From assembly GCF_012931685.1 (NCBI RefSeq), contig NZ_JABANC010000001.1, forward strand, positions 496,001 to 560,000: 64,000 nucleotides of DNA, written 5' to 3'. Made by a program: the position numbers and the translations under genes. The notes under the pieces are model-generated. The model was not told the DNA's origin. It was given only the letters and a program-made list of their open reading frames with translations, and did no database searches. The DNA is from Hanstruepera ponticola (GTDB lineage: Bacteria; Bacteroidota; Bacteroidia; Flavobacteriales; Flavobacteriaceae). Below, one piece after another: positions 54,006 through 62,276 of the stretch (position 1 is the first letter of the stretch; each line of letters begins with the position of its first letter).

Positions 54006-54677
54006 ATGCTTTCGTTTTTTAAAGACTATAAATATTTTGGAATCGTATTCATGATTCTATCAGTGATTATAGTTGCTATTATTTTCAATATTCTTAATGT
54101 TGAAAAACCATTACCTATTTATCAACCTGCTATGGTTAATTCAGAATTGGTTGATTCTTCTTTGGTTGATGTCAGAAAATATCATAAAATAGCCGATTTC
54201 AGTTTAACAAATCAAAATGGAGAAATTATAACCCAAAACAATTATAAGAATAAGATTTATGTGGCCGATTTCTTTTTTACTACCTGCCAAACCATTTGTC
54301 CTATTATGACAGATCACATGTATGTCATTCAAAAAGAATTGAAAAACGATCAGGATGTCATGCTACTTTCTCATACGGTAACACCAGAAATAGATTCGGT
54401 TGCACAATTAAAAAAATATGCATTAAAAAAAGGGGTCAATGATTCAAAATGGAATTTAGTCACTGGTGATAAAAAACAAATTTACGATTTAGCACGTAAA
54501 AGTTATTTGGCTGTAAAAGATCAAGGTAATGGTGATGCCTATGACATGATTCATACTGAAAACTTTATGCTCATTGATAAAAAACGTCAAATTAGAGGAT
54601 TTTATGATGGCACAAATCCTGACGAAATTAACCGATTAATTGAGGATATTAAAACACTTAAAAAAGAATATCAATAG
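54006..54677 (+). CDS. SCO1/SenC-family copper chaperone or thiol oxidoreductase
   Basis: ATG at 54006 is chosen over TTG at 53976 because it leads into the membrane anchor (YFGIVFMILSVIIVAIIFNI). The thioredoxin-like domain (IADFSLTNQNGEII, KIYVADFFFTTC) carries the CxxxC pair in FTTCQTICPIM and the copper-binding His in MIHTENFMLIDKKRQIRG. SCO proteins deliver copper to cytochrome oxidase or reduce its cysteines. At 223 residues it is full length and membrane-tethered on the periplasmic side. Confidence 0.9.
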   Translation: MLSFFKDYKYFGIVFMILSVIIVAIIFNILNVEKPLPIYQPAMVNSELVDSSLVDVRKYHKIADFSLTNQNGEIITQNNYKNKIYVADFFFTTCQTICPIMTDHMYVIQKELKNDQDVMLLSHTVTPEIDSVAQLKKYALKKGVNDSKWNLVTGDKKQIYDLARKSYLAVKDQGNGDAYDMIHTENFMLIDKKRQIRGFYDGTNPDEINRLIEDIKTLKKEYQ

Positions 54678-54715
54678 TTTTCTAGCTTCAATTTTTTTAC
54701 CCTAATATTTTGCTT

Positions 54716-54723
54716 TATTTTTG
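54716..54723 (+). promoter_or_regulatory. Candidate -7 box of the feoAB promoter
   Basis: TATTTTTG (54716-54723) fits the Bacteroidota TAnnTTTG consensus and sits 26 bases before the feoA start. The surrounding T-rich DNA makes a chance match possible, and no Fur-like palindrome was seen nearby. Confidence 0.35.
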
Positions 54724-54749
54724 CTTCTTTAAAATCAATCTAAATAAGC

Positions 54750-54983
54750 TTGAGTATTACGTTAGCAGAAATAAAACGAGGTGAAAAAGGCATTATTGCT
54801 GATGTTTCATCAATTCACATCCCACTTAAACTGCTGGAAATGGGATGCTTACCTGGAAATTCTGTTGAACTTGTTCAGGTTGCTCCTTTTGCTGATCCTA
54901 TGTATCTGAATATTAATGGTAGCCATCTAGCCATTAGAAAAGAAACAGCTATTCACATTTTAATTGAAATTTCCAATGAGTAA
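54750..54983 (+). CDS. feoA: FeoA ferrous iron transport accessory protein
   Basis: The 77-residue SH3-like protein has the FeoA pattern: GEKGIIADVSSIHIPLKLLE, MGCLPGNSVELVQVAPF, ADPMYLNINGSHLAIRKETA. The start is a TTG, since no ATG is in frame near it. FeoA assists the FeoB channel in Fe(II) uptake at the inner membrane. The feoB start overlaps its last codons, so the two are translationally coupled. Confidence is high because of the feoB neighbour. Confidence 0.9.
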   Translation: MSITLAEIKRGEKGIIADVSSIHIPLKLLEMGCLPGNSVELVQVAPFADPMYLNINGSHLAIRKETAIHILIEISNE

Positions 54984-57075
54984 ACAAATAAATGTTGCAC
55001 TTATTGGTAATCCAAATACTGGAAAAACTTCAGTATTTAATGCCTTAACAGGTTTGAATCAAAAGGTTGGTAATTATCCTGGTATTACTGTAGAAAAGAA
55101 GGAAGGGATTTGTAAACTACCACGTGGCGTAAAAGCGCATATAATTGATTTACCTGGCACCTATAGTTTAAACGCCTCATCACTTGATGAAAATGTAGTT
55201 ATTGAGTTACTTCTCAACAAAAATGATAAGGACTTTCCTGATGTTGCAGTTGTAGTAAGTGATGTTGAAAACCTTAAACGCAATCTCCTTTTATTTACTC
55301 AAATTAAAGACCTTCAAATTCCTACAATTCTAGTCATTAACATGGCTGATAGGATGACTTATAAAGGAATTTCATTGAATATTCCCTATTTAGAAGAACA
55401 GCTTGAGACAAAGATAGCCTTAATAAGTACGAGAAAAAATCAAGGAATATCAGATCTCAAAGATTTAATTACCAATTACAAAGAGCTTTCAACAAAACCG
55501 TGTTTAAATGCTTCTGAAATTGATATGGATTACTTTGATAATCTACGCAAAGCTTTTCCTAATCAACTTTTATATAAGCTTTGGTTAGTTATCACTCAAG
55601 ATGTAAATTTTGGAAAAACGGATAGAAATGAAATTGATGCTGTTGCTGATTTCAAAACAAAATCTAAAGCCGATTTAAAACGCCTTCAGCAAAAGGAGAC
55701 TATTAAACGTTATCAGTTTATTAATGACACCCTTAAAAAAGGCCAAAAAATCGATTTAAGTACGGCAAAAGACTTACGCATCAAATTCGATAGAGTTTTG
55801 ACTCATAAAGTTTGGGGATACCTCATTTTTGGAATTATTTTATTAACCATTTTTCAAGCCATTTATGATTGGTCTAGTGTTCCAATGGATTTTATTGACA
55901 GCTTATTTGCTTCATTTAGCGAATGGACTAAAAACACCATGCCAGAAGGTGCTTTTACCAATTTAATTGCAGAAGGTATTATTCCGGGATTGGGTGGTAT
56001 TGTTATATTCATTCCTCAAATAGCCTTTTTATTCCTCTTTATTTCAGTTTTAGAAGAAAGTGGCTATATGAGTCGTGTGGTATTTTTAATGGATCGTATC
56101 ATGCGTCGTTTCGGTTTAAGTGGGAAAAGCGTTGTACCTCTTATTTCTGGTACTGCTTGCGCCATACCTGCAATTATGGCAACACGTAATATTGAAAGTT
56201 GGAAAGAGCGCTTAATAACTATTCTTGTAACGCCTTTTACAACGTGCTCGGCTAGACTACCCGTTTATCTAATTATAATAGCATTGGTAATTCCGGAAGG
56301 AAGGATTCTTGGATTAAGTTATCAAGCATTAACACTTATGCTTTTATACTTAATAGGTTTTGGTGCTGCTGTAGGTTCAGCGTATATATTAAATAAAATA
56401 CTTAAGATAAAAAGTAAGACATTTTTCGTGGTTGAAATGCCCAACTACAAATTACCATTATTTAAAAATGTTGCTTTAACTGTTCTTGAAAAAACCAAAT
56501 CGTTTGTTTTTGGTGCTGGAAAAATTATTTTGGCTATCTCTATTATATTATGGTTTTTGGCATCTTATGGTCCTGGTAATGATTTTAATAATGCTGAAGC
56601 TATAGTAACTGAACAATATGCCTCACAAAACATACCAGATGAAGATTTACAACAACATATCGCATCATATAAATTGGAGCATTCCTTTATCGGCATTACA
56701 GGAAGAGCCATTGAACCCGTAATTAGACCTTTGGGTTATGACTGGAAAATTGGTATTGCTATTGTAAGTTCATTTGCAGCTCGTGAAGTTTTTGTCGGCA
56801 CACTAGCCACAATTTATAGTGTAGGAAGTGATGAAGAAGAGACCATAAAAAATAGAATGGCTGGTGAAGTAAATCCTATTCTTGGAGGACCACTATTCAA
56901 TTTCGCCTCTGGAATTTCATTGTTGTTATTTTATGCATTTGCAATGCAATGCATGAGTACACTTGCAATCGTCAAACGTGAAACAAATAGTTGGAAATGG
57001 CCTATGTTGCAATTAATAATCATGAGTAGTTTTGCTTATCTTGTTGCTTTAATCGCCTATCAACTATTAAAATAG
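54976..57075 (+). CDS. feoB: FeoB ferrous iron transporter (GTPase-permease)
   Basis: ATG at 54976 (not TTG at 54964) overlaps feoA by 8 bases. The N-terminal G domain shows IGNPNTGKTSVFNALTG (G1), DLPGTYSLN (G3) and LVINMADR (G4-like). The GDI helix region leads to a permease part with Gate motifs (SGTACAIPAIMATRNIESWK, TPFTTCSARLPVYLIIIALV). At 699 residues it is full length. It brings Fe(II) into the cell, driven or gated by GTP. A 45-residue Cys-rich membrane protein follows within 8 bases. Confidence 0.93.
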   Translation: MSKQINVALIGNPNTGKTSVFNALTGLNQKVGNYPGITVEKKEGICKLPRGVKAHIIDLPGTYSLNASSLDENVVIELLLNKNDKDFPDVAVVVSDVENLKRNLLLFTQIKDLQIPTILVINMADRMTYKGISLNIPYLEEQLETKIALISTRKNQGISDLKDLITNYKELSTKPCLNASEIDMDYFDNLRKAFPNQLLYKLWLVITQDVNFGKTDRNEIDAVADFKTKSKADLKRLQQKETIKRYQFINDTLKKGQKIDLSTAKDLRIKFDRVLTHKVWGYLIFGIILLTIFQAIYDWSSVPMDFIDSLFASFSEWTKNTMPEGAFTNLIAEGIIPGLGGIVIFIPQIAFLFLFISVLEESGYMSRVVFLMDRIMRRFGLSGKSVVPLISGTACAIPAIMATRNIESWKERLITILVTPFTTCSARLPVYLIIIALVIPEGRILGLSYQALTLMLLYLIGFGAAVGSAYILNKILKIKSKTFFVVEMPNYKLPLFKNVALTVLEKTKSFVFGAGKIILAISIILWFLASYGPGNDFNNAEAIVTEQYASQNIPDEDLQQHIASYKLEHSFIGITGRAIEPVIRPLGYDWKIGIAIVSSFAAREVFVGTLATIYSVGSDEEETIKNRMAGEVNPILGGPLFNFASGISLLLFYAFAMQCMSTLAIVKRETNSWKWPMLQLIIMSSFAYLVALIAYQLLK

Positions 57076-57083
57076 TTTTATTT

Positions 57084-57221
57084 ATGAACACCGTTATTCA
57101 GAATATACTTGCTTTTACTACACTCATAATTGCTTTGACTTTTCTGATCTCTCGATTTATTTGGAAACCTAAAAAAAAGGCTGGGAAGAATTGCTCTGAT
57201 AACAATTGCGGTTGTCACTAA
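57084..57221 (+). CDS. FeoB-associated Cys-rich membrane protein
   Basis: A 45-codon frame starts 8 bases after feoB. It encodes one membrane helix (ILAFTTLIIALTFLISRFIW), a basic stretch (KPKKKAGK) and a C-terminal cysteine cluster (NCSDNNCGCH). Length and layout match the small FeoB-associated Cys-rich proteins often found after feoB, thought to act in iron uptake, possibly as FeoC-like partners. The 198 bases after it hold no gene that I can see. Confidence 0.75.
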   Translation: MNTVIQNILAFTTLIIALTFLISRFIWKPKKKAGKNCSDNNCGCH

Positions 57222-57419
57222 ACAGTATTTAACTTGTTTTATATTAATTACTTAAGATACATTACAGTAACAATAAGGTTAAATATTTAGCTTAAAAAGC
57301 TGAAAATCATAGCTCATTTTAACTAAACAGCAATTACTTTATTTTATTTTTCTTATTTAAAACCCTACATATCAGTTTTTTAAATTCTAATAATAAACTA
57401 TAACTTGAAGTTGACAAAA

Positions 57420-57836
57420 CTAGTCTTCAACAACAATTTGCAAAATATAATTCGCTTTTTTAATCTCTTTTCCAAATTCAGGATATGGAGTTAAATTAAA
57501 ACCTTTTATTATTTTTTCACCAGAAATTATTAATTGTGATAAATTTCTAGTTAAGTAAGTAGTTGGTGTAATTTCGATAATTTTCTCCTCAATAAATTGA
57601 GCATCTTTATAAATAGCCACTAATACTTTAGCCTCTCCTGCTCTAACACAAGTAACATTTTTAGGGCACCTAGAATCATTTAGAACATCAACAAATTTGA
57701 CAATATGGCTATTATACTCGTATTGATTGCCCAACAATAGTTTGGTCACAATAATAGGCGGTTCAGCTTTGGTGCTATCTTGGCCATGAACTGAAAATAT
57801 ACTACAAAAAATAACTAAATAAACAAATTGTTTCAT
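57420..57836 (-). CDS. Secreted protein with SRCP...C-RAGEA motif, function unknown
   Basis: ATG at 57836 gives a clear signal peptide (MKQFVYLVIFCSIFSVHGQ); the in-frame ATG at 57860 adds eight residues before it. The mature 119-residue part contains DSRCPKNVTCVRAGEAKVLV, a two-Cys motif I recognise from many uncharacterised Bacteroidota secreted proteins, where it probably forms a disulfide. Otherwise it is strand-rich. It faces the DtxR gene head to head across about 130 bases, so the two could share control, but no evidence for a metal role exists. Confidence 0.55.
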   Translation of the reverse strand: MKQFVYLVIFCSIFSVHGQDSTKAEPPIIVTKLLLGNQYEYNSHIVKFVDVLNDSRCPKNVTCVRAGEAKVLVAIYKDAQFIEEKIIEITPTTYLTRNLSQLIISGEKIIKGFNLTPYPEFGKEIKKANYILQIVVED

Positions 57837-57886
57837 ATCACATAATTTGTTAGTCTTCATCTGAAATTATGCCAAATTAAGAATTC

Positions 57887-57942
57887 TTTTGCTCAATAAA
57901 CTAATTTAACTATATTTGAATAATTTTTTAAGCTAACTTAAA
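57887..57942 (+). promoter_or_regulatory. Promoter and candidate DtxR-type operator of the metal-uptake operon
   Basis: TTTTG at 57887-57891 and TATATTTG at 57911-57918 are 19 bases apart, an excellent Bacteroidota promoter. Eight bases after the second box begins the dyad TTTAAG-CTAA-CTTAAA (57927-57942), which covers the expected transcription start. A repressor bound there would block initiation. The first gene of the operon is a DtxR-type regulator, so autoregulation by it is the simplest reading. Confidence 0.5.
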
Positions 57943-57963
57943 TTTTATTTAAAGCAAACGTTA

Positions 57964-58620
57964 ATGTCAGTAGCAGTCGAGAATTTCATTAAAGCCATAT
58001 ATAAAAATGATAAGCAGGAGAATGATACCTCAACTGGTAATATCGCAAAAAAATTAGGTATATCCAATGCAGCTGTAACAGATATGGCTAAAAAATTAGC
58101 CAGTAGAGACCTTCTTTTTTACGAAAAGTATCAATCACTAGAACTCACAGAGAAAGGGTCTAAAATGGCTTTAAATGTAGTTAGAAAGCATCGTTTGTGG
58201 GAGGCTTTGCTTTACAAGTTGTTTGATATGTCTTTACATGAAATTCATAGGGAAGCAGAATTACTAGAGCATCAAACGTCAGATTTCTTGGCAAATAAAA
58301 TCAGTTCTTATCTAGGAAATCCGAAATTCGATCCACATGGCGATCCTATCCCAAATGAACATGGCGACATAACAACAGATGATAATTCAATACCTCTTTC
58401 TAAAACCCAAGCAGGGAAATCATATATTATTTCGAGATTAATGAGTGACGATAAGGAGTTTTTTGATTTCTGCGCTCTACATGGCTTAAAATATGGAAAT
58501 CGCATTATGGTCACTAATCAATTTCAAAACAACAAAATGACTCAAATTTCAATAAATTATAATACCATTCTATTAAATGAAGACTTTACCAACATTATCT
58601 ACGTCAATGAAATCAACTAA
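57964..58620 (+). CDS. DtxR/MntR-type metal-dependent transcriptional regulator
   Basis: The winged helix-turn-helix (VENFIKAIYKNDKQENDTST, GNIAKKLGISNAAVTDMAKK, LELTEKGSKMALNVV) is followed by the metal-binding and dimer region with HRLWEALLYKLFDM, LHEIHREAELLEHQTSD and DPHGDPIP. A short C-terminal FeoA/SH3-like domain ends the protein (KYGNRIMVTNQFQ). It senses Mn(II) or Fe(II) and represses uptake genes. At 218 residues it has the long-form domain architecture. It is the first gene of an operon for metal import and overlaps the next gene. Confidence 0.85.
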   Translation: MSVAVENFIKAIYKNDKQENDTSTGNIAKKLGISNAAVTDMAKKLASRDLLFYEKYQSLELTEKGSKMALNVVRKHRLWEALLYKLFDMSLHEIHREAELLEHQTSDFLANKISSYLGNPKFDPHGDPIPNEHGDITTDDNSIPLSKTQAGKSYIISRLMSDDKEFFDFCALHGLKYGNRIMVTNQFQNNKMTQISINYNTILLNEDFTNIIYVNEIN

Positions 58621-59419
58621 CACAAAAATTTATATTTTCATTGGTCTGTTGTTATGTTCCTTTTCGGCTTCATTGGCTCAAGAAAAGGAGTCAATCGGCG
58701 CTTTGGAAACAGATAGACCAGATGCTACTGAAGCGTCAAGCACAGTACCACAAGGCTATCTGCAAGTTGAAACAGGTGGTTTTTATCAAACTTTTGAAAA
58801 AAATCAAATTAAAACTGAAAACTTCACCTACAATACAACGCTGGTTAGATATGGGTTATCTGATAATTTTGAATTGCGTTTAGGATGGAATTTACAAGAA
58901 GATGTCACACACATAAACGGTCAGAAATTAGACAATGTTTTAAGTGGCTTTAGTCCATTGTTGCTAGGAATGAAAGTTTATATAACGGAAGAAAAAGGTT
59001 GGATCCCAGAAATTAGTTTAATAGGACATGTTTTTTTACCATTTACCGCAAGTACTGATTATAGACCAGAAACAACTGGTGTAGATTTTCGATTTTCACT
59101 AGCACATACCTTAAGTGAAAAATCTAGTTTAGGCTATAATCTTGGTATGGCTTGGGGAAATGATTCACCTGAAGCAAGTTATATCTATACTATTGCCTAT
59201 GGATATAGCATTTCCGAAAAGTTTGGTGCTTATGTAGAATTATATGGTGATTTACCTGAAGATAGTCAAGCTAACCATTTATGGGATGCTGGATTAACAT
59301 ATTTAGTTTCTAACGATTTGCAATTAGATATGTCTTTTGGAACAAGTATTACAGAAGGTCAAGATTTATTATTAAGTGCAGGTTTGAGTTTTAGATTACC
59401 AATAAACAACAATCAATAA
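58607..59419 (+). CDS. Outer-membrane transporter-like barrel of the metal-uptake operon
   Basis: The start at 58607 overlaps the regulator by 14 bases and gives a signal peptide (KIYIFIGLLLCSFSASLAQE); ATG at 58577 is a less likely alternative. The mature part resembles the MetA-pathway/phenol-degradation-type barrel family (PF13557-like): LETDRPDATEASSTVPQGYL, VETGGFYQTFEKN, YGLSDNFELRLGWNL, and a barrel end in LLLSAGLSFRLPIN. Its position between the regulator and the ABC genes suggests a channel bringing metal ions through the outer membrane. That role is inferred from the neighbours. Confidence 0.65.
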   Translation: MKSTNTKIYIFIGLLLCSFSASLAQEKESIGALETDRPDATEASSTVPQGYLQVETGGFYQTFEKNQIKTENFTYNTTLVRYGLSDNFELRLGWNLQEDVTHINGQKLDNVLSGFSPLLLGMKVYITEEKGWIPEISLIGHVFLPFTASTDYRPETTGVDFRFSLAHTLSEKSSLGYNLGMAWGNDSPEASYIYTIAYGYSISEKFGAYVELYGDLPEDSQANHLWDAGLTYLVSNDLQLDMSFGTSITEGQDLLLSAGLSFRLPINNNQ

Positions 59420-60330
59420 TGAAAAGAATTACAATCATAACCATTCTATTTTTTGGAATCTTTAGCTGTAAAACGGATTCTAAAAAAACCGACAAACTCA
59501 ATGTTGTCACCACAACTACAATGATAACTGATTTAGTTAAAAATATTGGAGGCGACCTTATTAATATTGAAGGTTTAATGGGAAGTGGTGTTGACCCTCA
59601 TTTATACAAAGCTAGCGAAGGTGATGTAACTAAATTAGCTAATGCTGATATTATTTTCTACAACGGATTACACCTTGAAGGAAAACTAGTAGAAGTATTC
59701 GAGAAAATGGGAACTCAAAATATAAAAACTGTTGCTGTTTCTGATGCCATTGATAAAAACACTTTGATTGGTTCCGAATATTTTGCTTCTAATTACGATC
59801 CGCATATTTGGTTTGACATCACTTATTGGGAACAAGTCACACAATTTGTAGTCAACAAATTATCGGAAGCTGTGCCTTCAGAGAAAGATACTTTTAAAGC
59901 TAATGGTGACAACTATTTAAGTCAATTAAATAATTTAAAAACTGAAATTAATGCAACCATTAACTCTTTACCAAAAGAGAAACGCATATTGGTTACAGCT
60001 CATGATGCTTTTAACTATTTCGGAAAAGCCTTTGAATTTGAAGTTGTTGGGTTACAAGGTCTTTCAACAGCAACCGAAGCTGGAGTTCAAGACGTACAAA
60101 AATTAGCAGCTTTTATTATTGACAAAAAAGTGAACGCTATATTTGTGGAAAGTTCGGTGCCTAAACGCACTATAGAAGCCTTGCAAGCAGCAGTAAAATC
60201 GAAAGGACATGATGTTACCATTGGTGGTACATTATATTCTGATGCTTTGGGTAATGCTGGAACAGTTGAAGGTACTTATATTGGGATGTTTAAATATAAT
60301 GTGAATACCATTGTTAATGCTTTGAAATAA
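59419..60330 (+). CDS. Metal-binding lipoprotein of a Mn/Zn/Fe ABC importer (ZnuA/MntA-like)
   Basis: The lipobox signal ([17 protein letters not shown]) begins a cluster A-I substrate-binding protein: [20 protein letters not shown], then the metal ligands His in [14 protein letters not shown], His in [14 protein letters not shown], His in [14 protein letters not shown] and the [14 protein letters not shown] segment. There is no long His-rich loop as in ZnuA, so Mn(II) or Fe(II) is more likely than Zn(II). ATG at 59419 overlaps the preceding TAA. It is a periplasm-facing lipoprotein. Confidence 0.85.
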   Translation: MKRITIITILFFGIFSCKTDSKKTDKLNVVTTTTMITDLVKNIGGDLINIEGLMGSGVDPHLYKASEGDVTKLANADIIFYNGLHLEGKLVEVFEKMGTQNIKTVAVSDAIDKNTLIGSEYFASNYDPHIWFDITYWEQVTQFVVNKLSEAVPSEKDTFKANGDNYLSQLNNLKTEINATINSLPKEKRILVTAHDAFNYFGKAFEFEVVGLQGLSTATEAGVQDVQKLAAFIIDKKVNAIFVESSVPKRTIEALQAAVKSKGHDVTIGGTLYSDALGNAGTVEGTYIGMFKYNVNTIVNALK

Positions 60331-61067
60331 TGAGTAATAAAATAGCAGTACAAGTAGATGATTTAACAGTAGCCTATAATTACAAACCGGTACTTTGGGA
60401 TATTGATTTAGAAATACCCGAAGGCGTTTTAATGGCTATTGTTGGTCCAAATGGCGCAGGAAAATCAACACTTATAAAGTCTATTTTAGGCATTCTAAAA
60501 CCAATTGCTGGAAGTGTAAGCATTTATGGCAAATCGTATGACAAACAACGCTCTCTAGTTGCTTATGTACCACAAAAAGGTAGTGTGGATTGGGATTTCC
60601 CAACAACTGCTCTAGATGTTGTTATGATGGGAACATACGGAAGTTTGGGTTGGATAAAACGCCCTGGCCAAAAGCAAAAAAAAGCGGCACTCGAAGCTTT
60701 AGAACAAGTTGGAATGCTACCTTTTAAAAACAGACAAATCAGTCAACTTTCTGGCGGACAACAGCAACGTATTTTTTTAGCACGTGCTTTGGTTCAAGAT
60801 GCATCCATTTATTTTATGGATGAACCATTTCAAGGTGTTGATGCTACTACCGAAATAGCTATCATTAATATTCTTAAAGCATTAAGAAAGGCGAATAAAA
60901 CTGTAATTGTGGTGCATCATGATTTGCAAACGGTTCCTGAATACTTTGATTGGGTAACTTTTTTAAATGTAAAAAAGATTGCAACAGGTCCGGTTAAGGA
61001 TATTTTTAATGATGATAACCTTACTAAAACCTATGGCATCAATTATAAAGTAAGTATTCATAAATAA
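60330..61067 (+). CDS. ATP-binding protein of the Mn/Zn/Fe ABC importer
   Basis: Walker A is in [20 protein letters not shown], the signature in [19 protein letters not shown], and Walker B in [14 protein letters not shown], all of the metal-import type. The product is 245 residues, as usual for MntB/ZnuC. The first codon overlaps the binding-protein stop. The downstream permease begins 81 bases later, after two hairpins, which breaks the otherwise overlapping arrangement. Confidence 0.9.
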   Translation: MSNKIAVQVDDLTVAYNYKPVLWDIDLEIPEGVLMAIVGPNGAGKSTLIKSILGILKPIAGSVSIYGKSYDKQRSLVAYVPQKGSVDWDFPTTALDVVMMGTYGSLGWIKRPGQKQKKAALEALEQVGMLPFKNRQISQLSGGQQQRIFLARALVQDASIYFMDEPFQGVDATTEIAIINILKALRKANKTVIVVHHDLQTVPEYFDWVTFLNVKKIATGPVKDIFNDDNLTKTYGINYKVSIHK

Positions 61068-61068
61068 A

Positions 61069-61142
61069 ATTCCTGCGAAGGCAGGAATCTCAAAGCTATA
61101 AACCAAAAATAAGCATAATAGATTCCGCATCTAGTGCGGAAT
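61069..61142. repeat. Two perfect hairpins within the metal-uptake operon
   Basis: ATTCCTGC/GCAGGAAT (61069-61088, loop GAAG) and ATTCCGCA/TGCGGAAT (61122-61142, loop TCTAG) are perfect 8-bp stems separated by 33 bases. They sit between the ATPase stop at 61067 and the permease ATG at 61149, right before it. Both stems match well-known dispersed palindromes (REP-like sequences) seen in many Gram-negative genomes, so this may be a small mobile palindromic element. It could also reduce or protect transcript levels between the genes. Confidence 0.65.
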
Positions 61143-61148
61143 AACAAA

Positions 61149-62276
61149 ATGGACTTGCTAGAATACATAGAACTCGTAATTAACGATTACACACTGCGCA
61201 CCATTACACTTGGCACAGCTATTCTTGGTGCTGTTACTGGCATGCTTGGTAGTTTTGCCGTGTTACGCAAGCAAAGTTTATTGGGTGATGCTATTTCGCA
61301 TGCAGCATTACCAGGCATTGCTATTGCGTTTTTACTTACTGGCGCCAAAGAAAGTAATACACTGCTTTTAGGTGCTTTGGTCAGTGGTTTGATAGGTACA
61401 TTTTGGATTCGAGGTATTATAACAAAAACACATTTAAAATCAGATACAGCTTTAGGATTGATTCTATCTTTATTTTTTGGATTTGGAATGTTACTATTGA
61501 CCTTCATTCAAAAACAACCAAACGCCAATCAAGCTGGTTTAGATAAATACTTATTTGGTCAAGCCGCTACTTTAGTTGAAAGTGATGTTTGGCTTATGGC
61601 AATTGTAACCGGATTATGTTTGTTCGTTTTACTCTTGTTTTGGAAAGAATTCAAAATTCTACTTTTTGATAAAGATTATGCTAAAACACTAGGTTTTAAT
61701 ACCAAAACTATTGACATACTAATAACTTCATTCATTGTACTAGCTATTGTTTTAGGCTTGCAAACCGTTGGTGTTGTTTTAATGAGCGCTATGCTTTTGG
61801 CTCCTGCTGCTGCTGCAAGACAGTGGACAAACAATTTAAGTGTCATGGTGTTTTTAGCAGCCTTTTTTGGGGCGTTTTCAGGTGTTTTTGGAACAGCAAT
61901 AAGCGCCACTCAAAACAATCTATCCACTGGTCCTGTAATTGTAATTGTAGCTTCAGTTTTTGTCATGTTTTCGTTTATTTTTTCGCCCAATCGTGGTTTG
62001 TTGTTCAGACAAATTCGATTTATAAAAAATCGTCGTGATTTAGAATTACATAAAACCCTATCCTTTATGTTTAATATTGCTAAAACGCACGAGAATATTT
62101 CGCATCCACATACGATTAAGATTTTGAATAACTTTCAAGGCTACACAAAAGGAACACTAAAAAAATTAGTAGATAAAAACTATGTAACACTTAACGGAAA
62201 TATGTGGAGTTTAACTCAAGAAGGGTTTGAAACAGCATCTAACTTATATAACCAACAATTTAAAAAAGATGAGTAG
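61149..62276 (+). CDS. Mn/Zn/Fe ABC importer permease with C-terminal winged-helix-like tail
   Basis: ATG at 61149 is preferred over a GTG at 61134 which lies in the second hairpin. Residues 1-285 are a ZnuB/MntC-type permease with eight or nine spans: AVTGMLGSFAVLRKQSLLGD, AISHAALPGIAIAFLLTG, VVLMSAMLLAPAAAARQW. Residues 295-375 are a soluble extension with NISHPHTIKILNNFQGY, TKGTLKKLVDKNYVTLNGNM and WSLTQEGFETASNLYNQQ. It resembles the winged helix of DtxR-type proteins. Typical permeases end near residue 285. The stop overlaps the next gene by 8 bases. Confidence 0.82.
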   Translation: MDLLEYIELVINDYTLRTITLGTAILGAVTGMLGSFAVLRKQSLLGDAISHAALPGIAIAFLLTGAKESNTLLLGALVSGLIGTFWIRGIITKTHLKSDTALGLILSLFFGFGMLLLTFIQKQPNANQAGLDKYLFGQAATLVESDVWLMAIVTGLCLFVLLLFWKEFKILLFDKDYAKTLGFNTKTIDILITSFIVLAIVLGLQTVGVVLMSAMLLAPAAAARQWTNNLSVMVFLAAFFGAFSGVFGTAISATQNNLSTGPVIVIVASVFVMFSFIFSPNRGLLFRQIRFIKNRRDLELHKTLSFMFNIAKTHENISHPHTIKILNNFQGYTKGTLKKLVDKNYVTLNGNMWSLTQEGFETASNLYNQQFKKDE

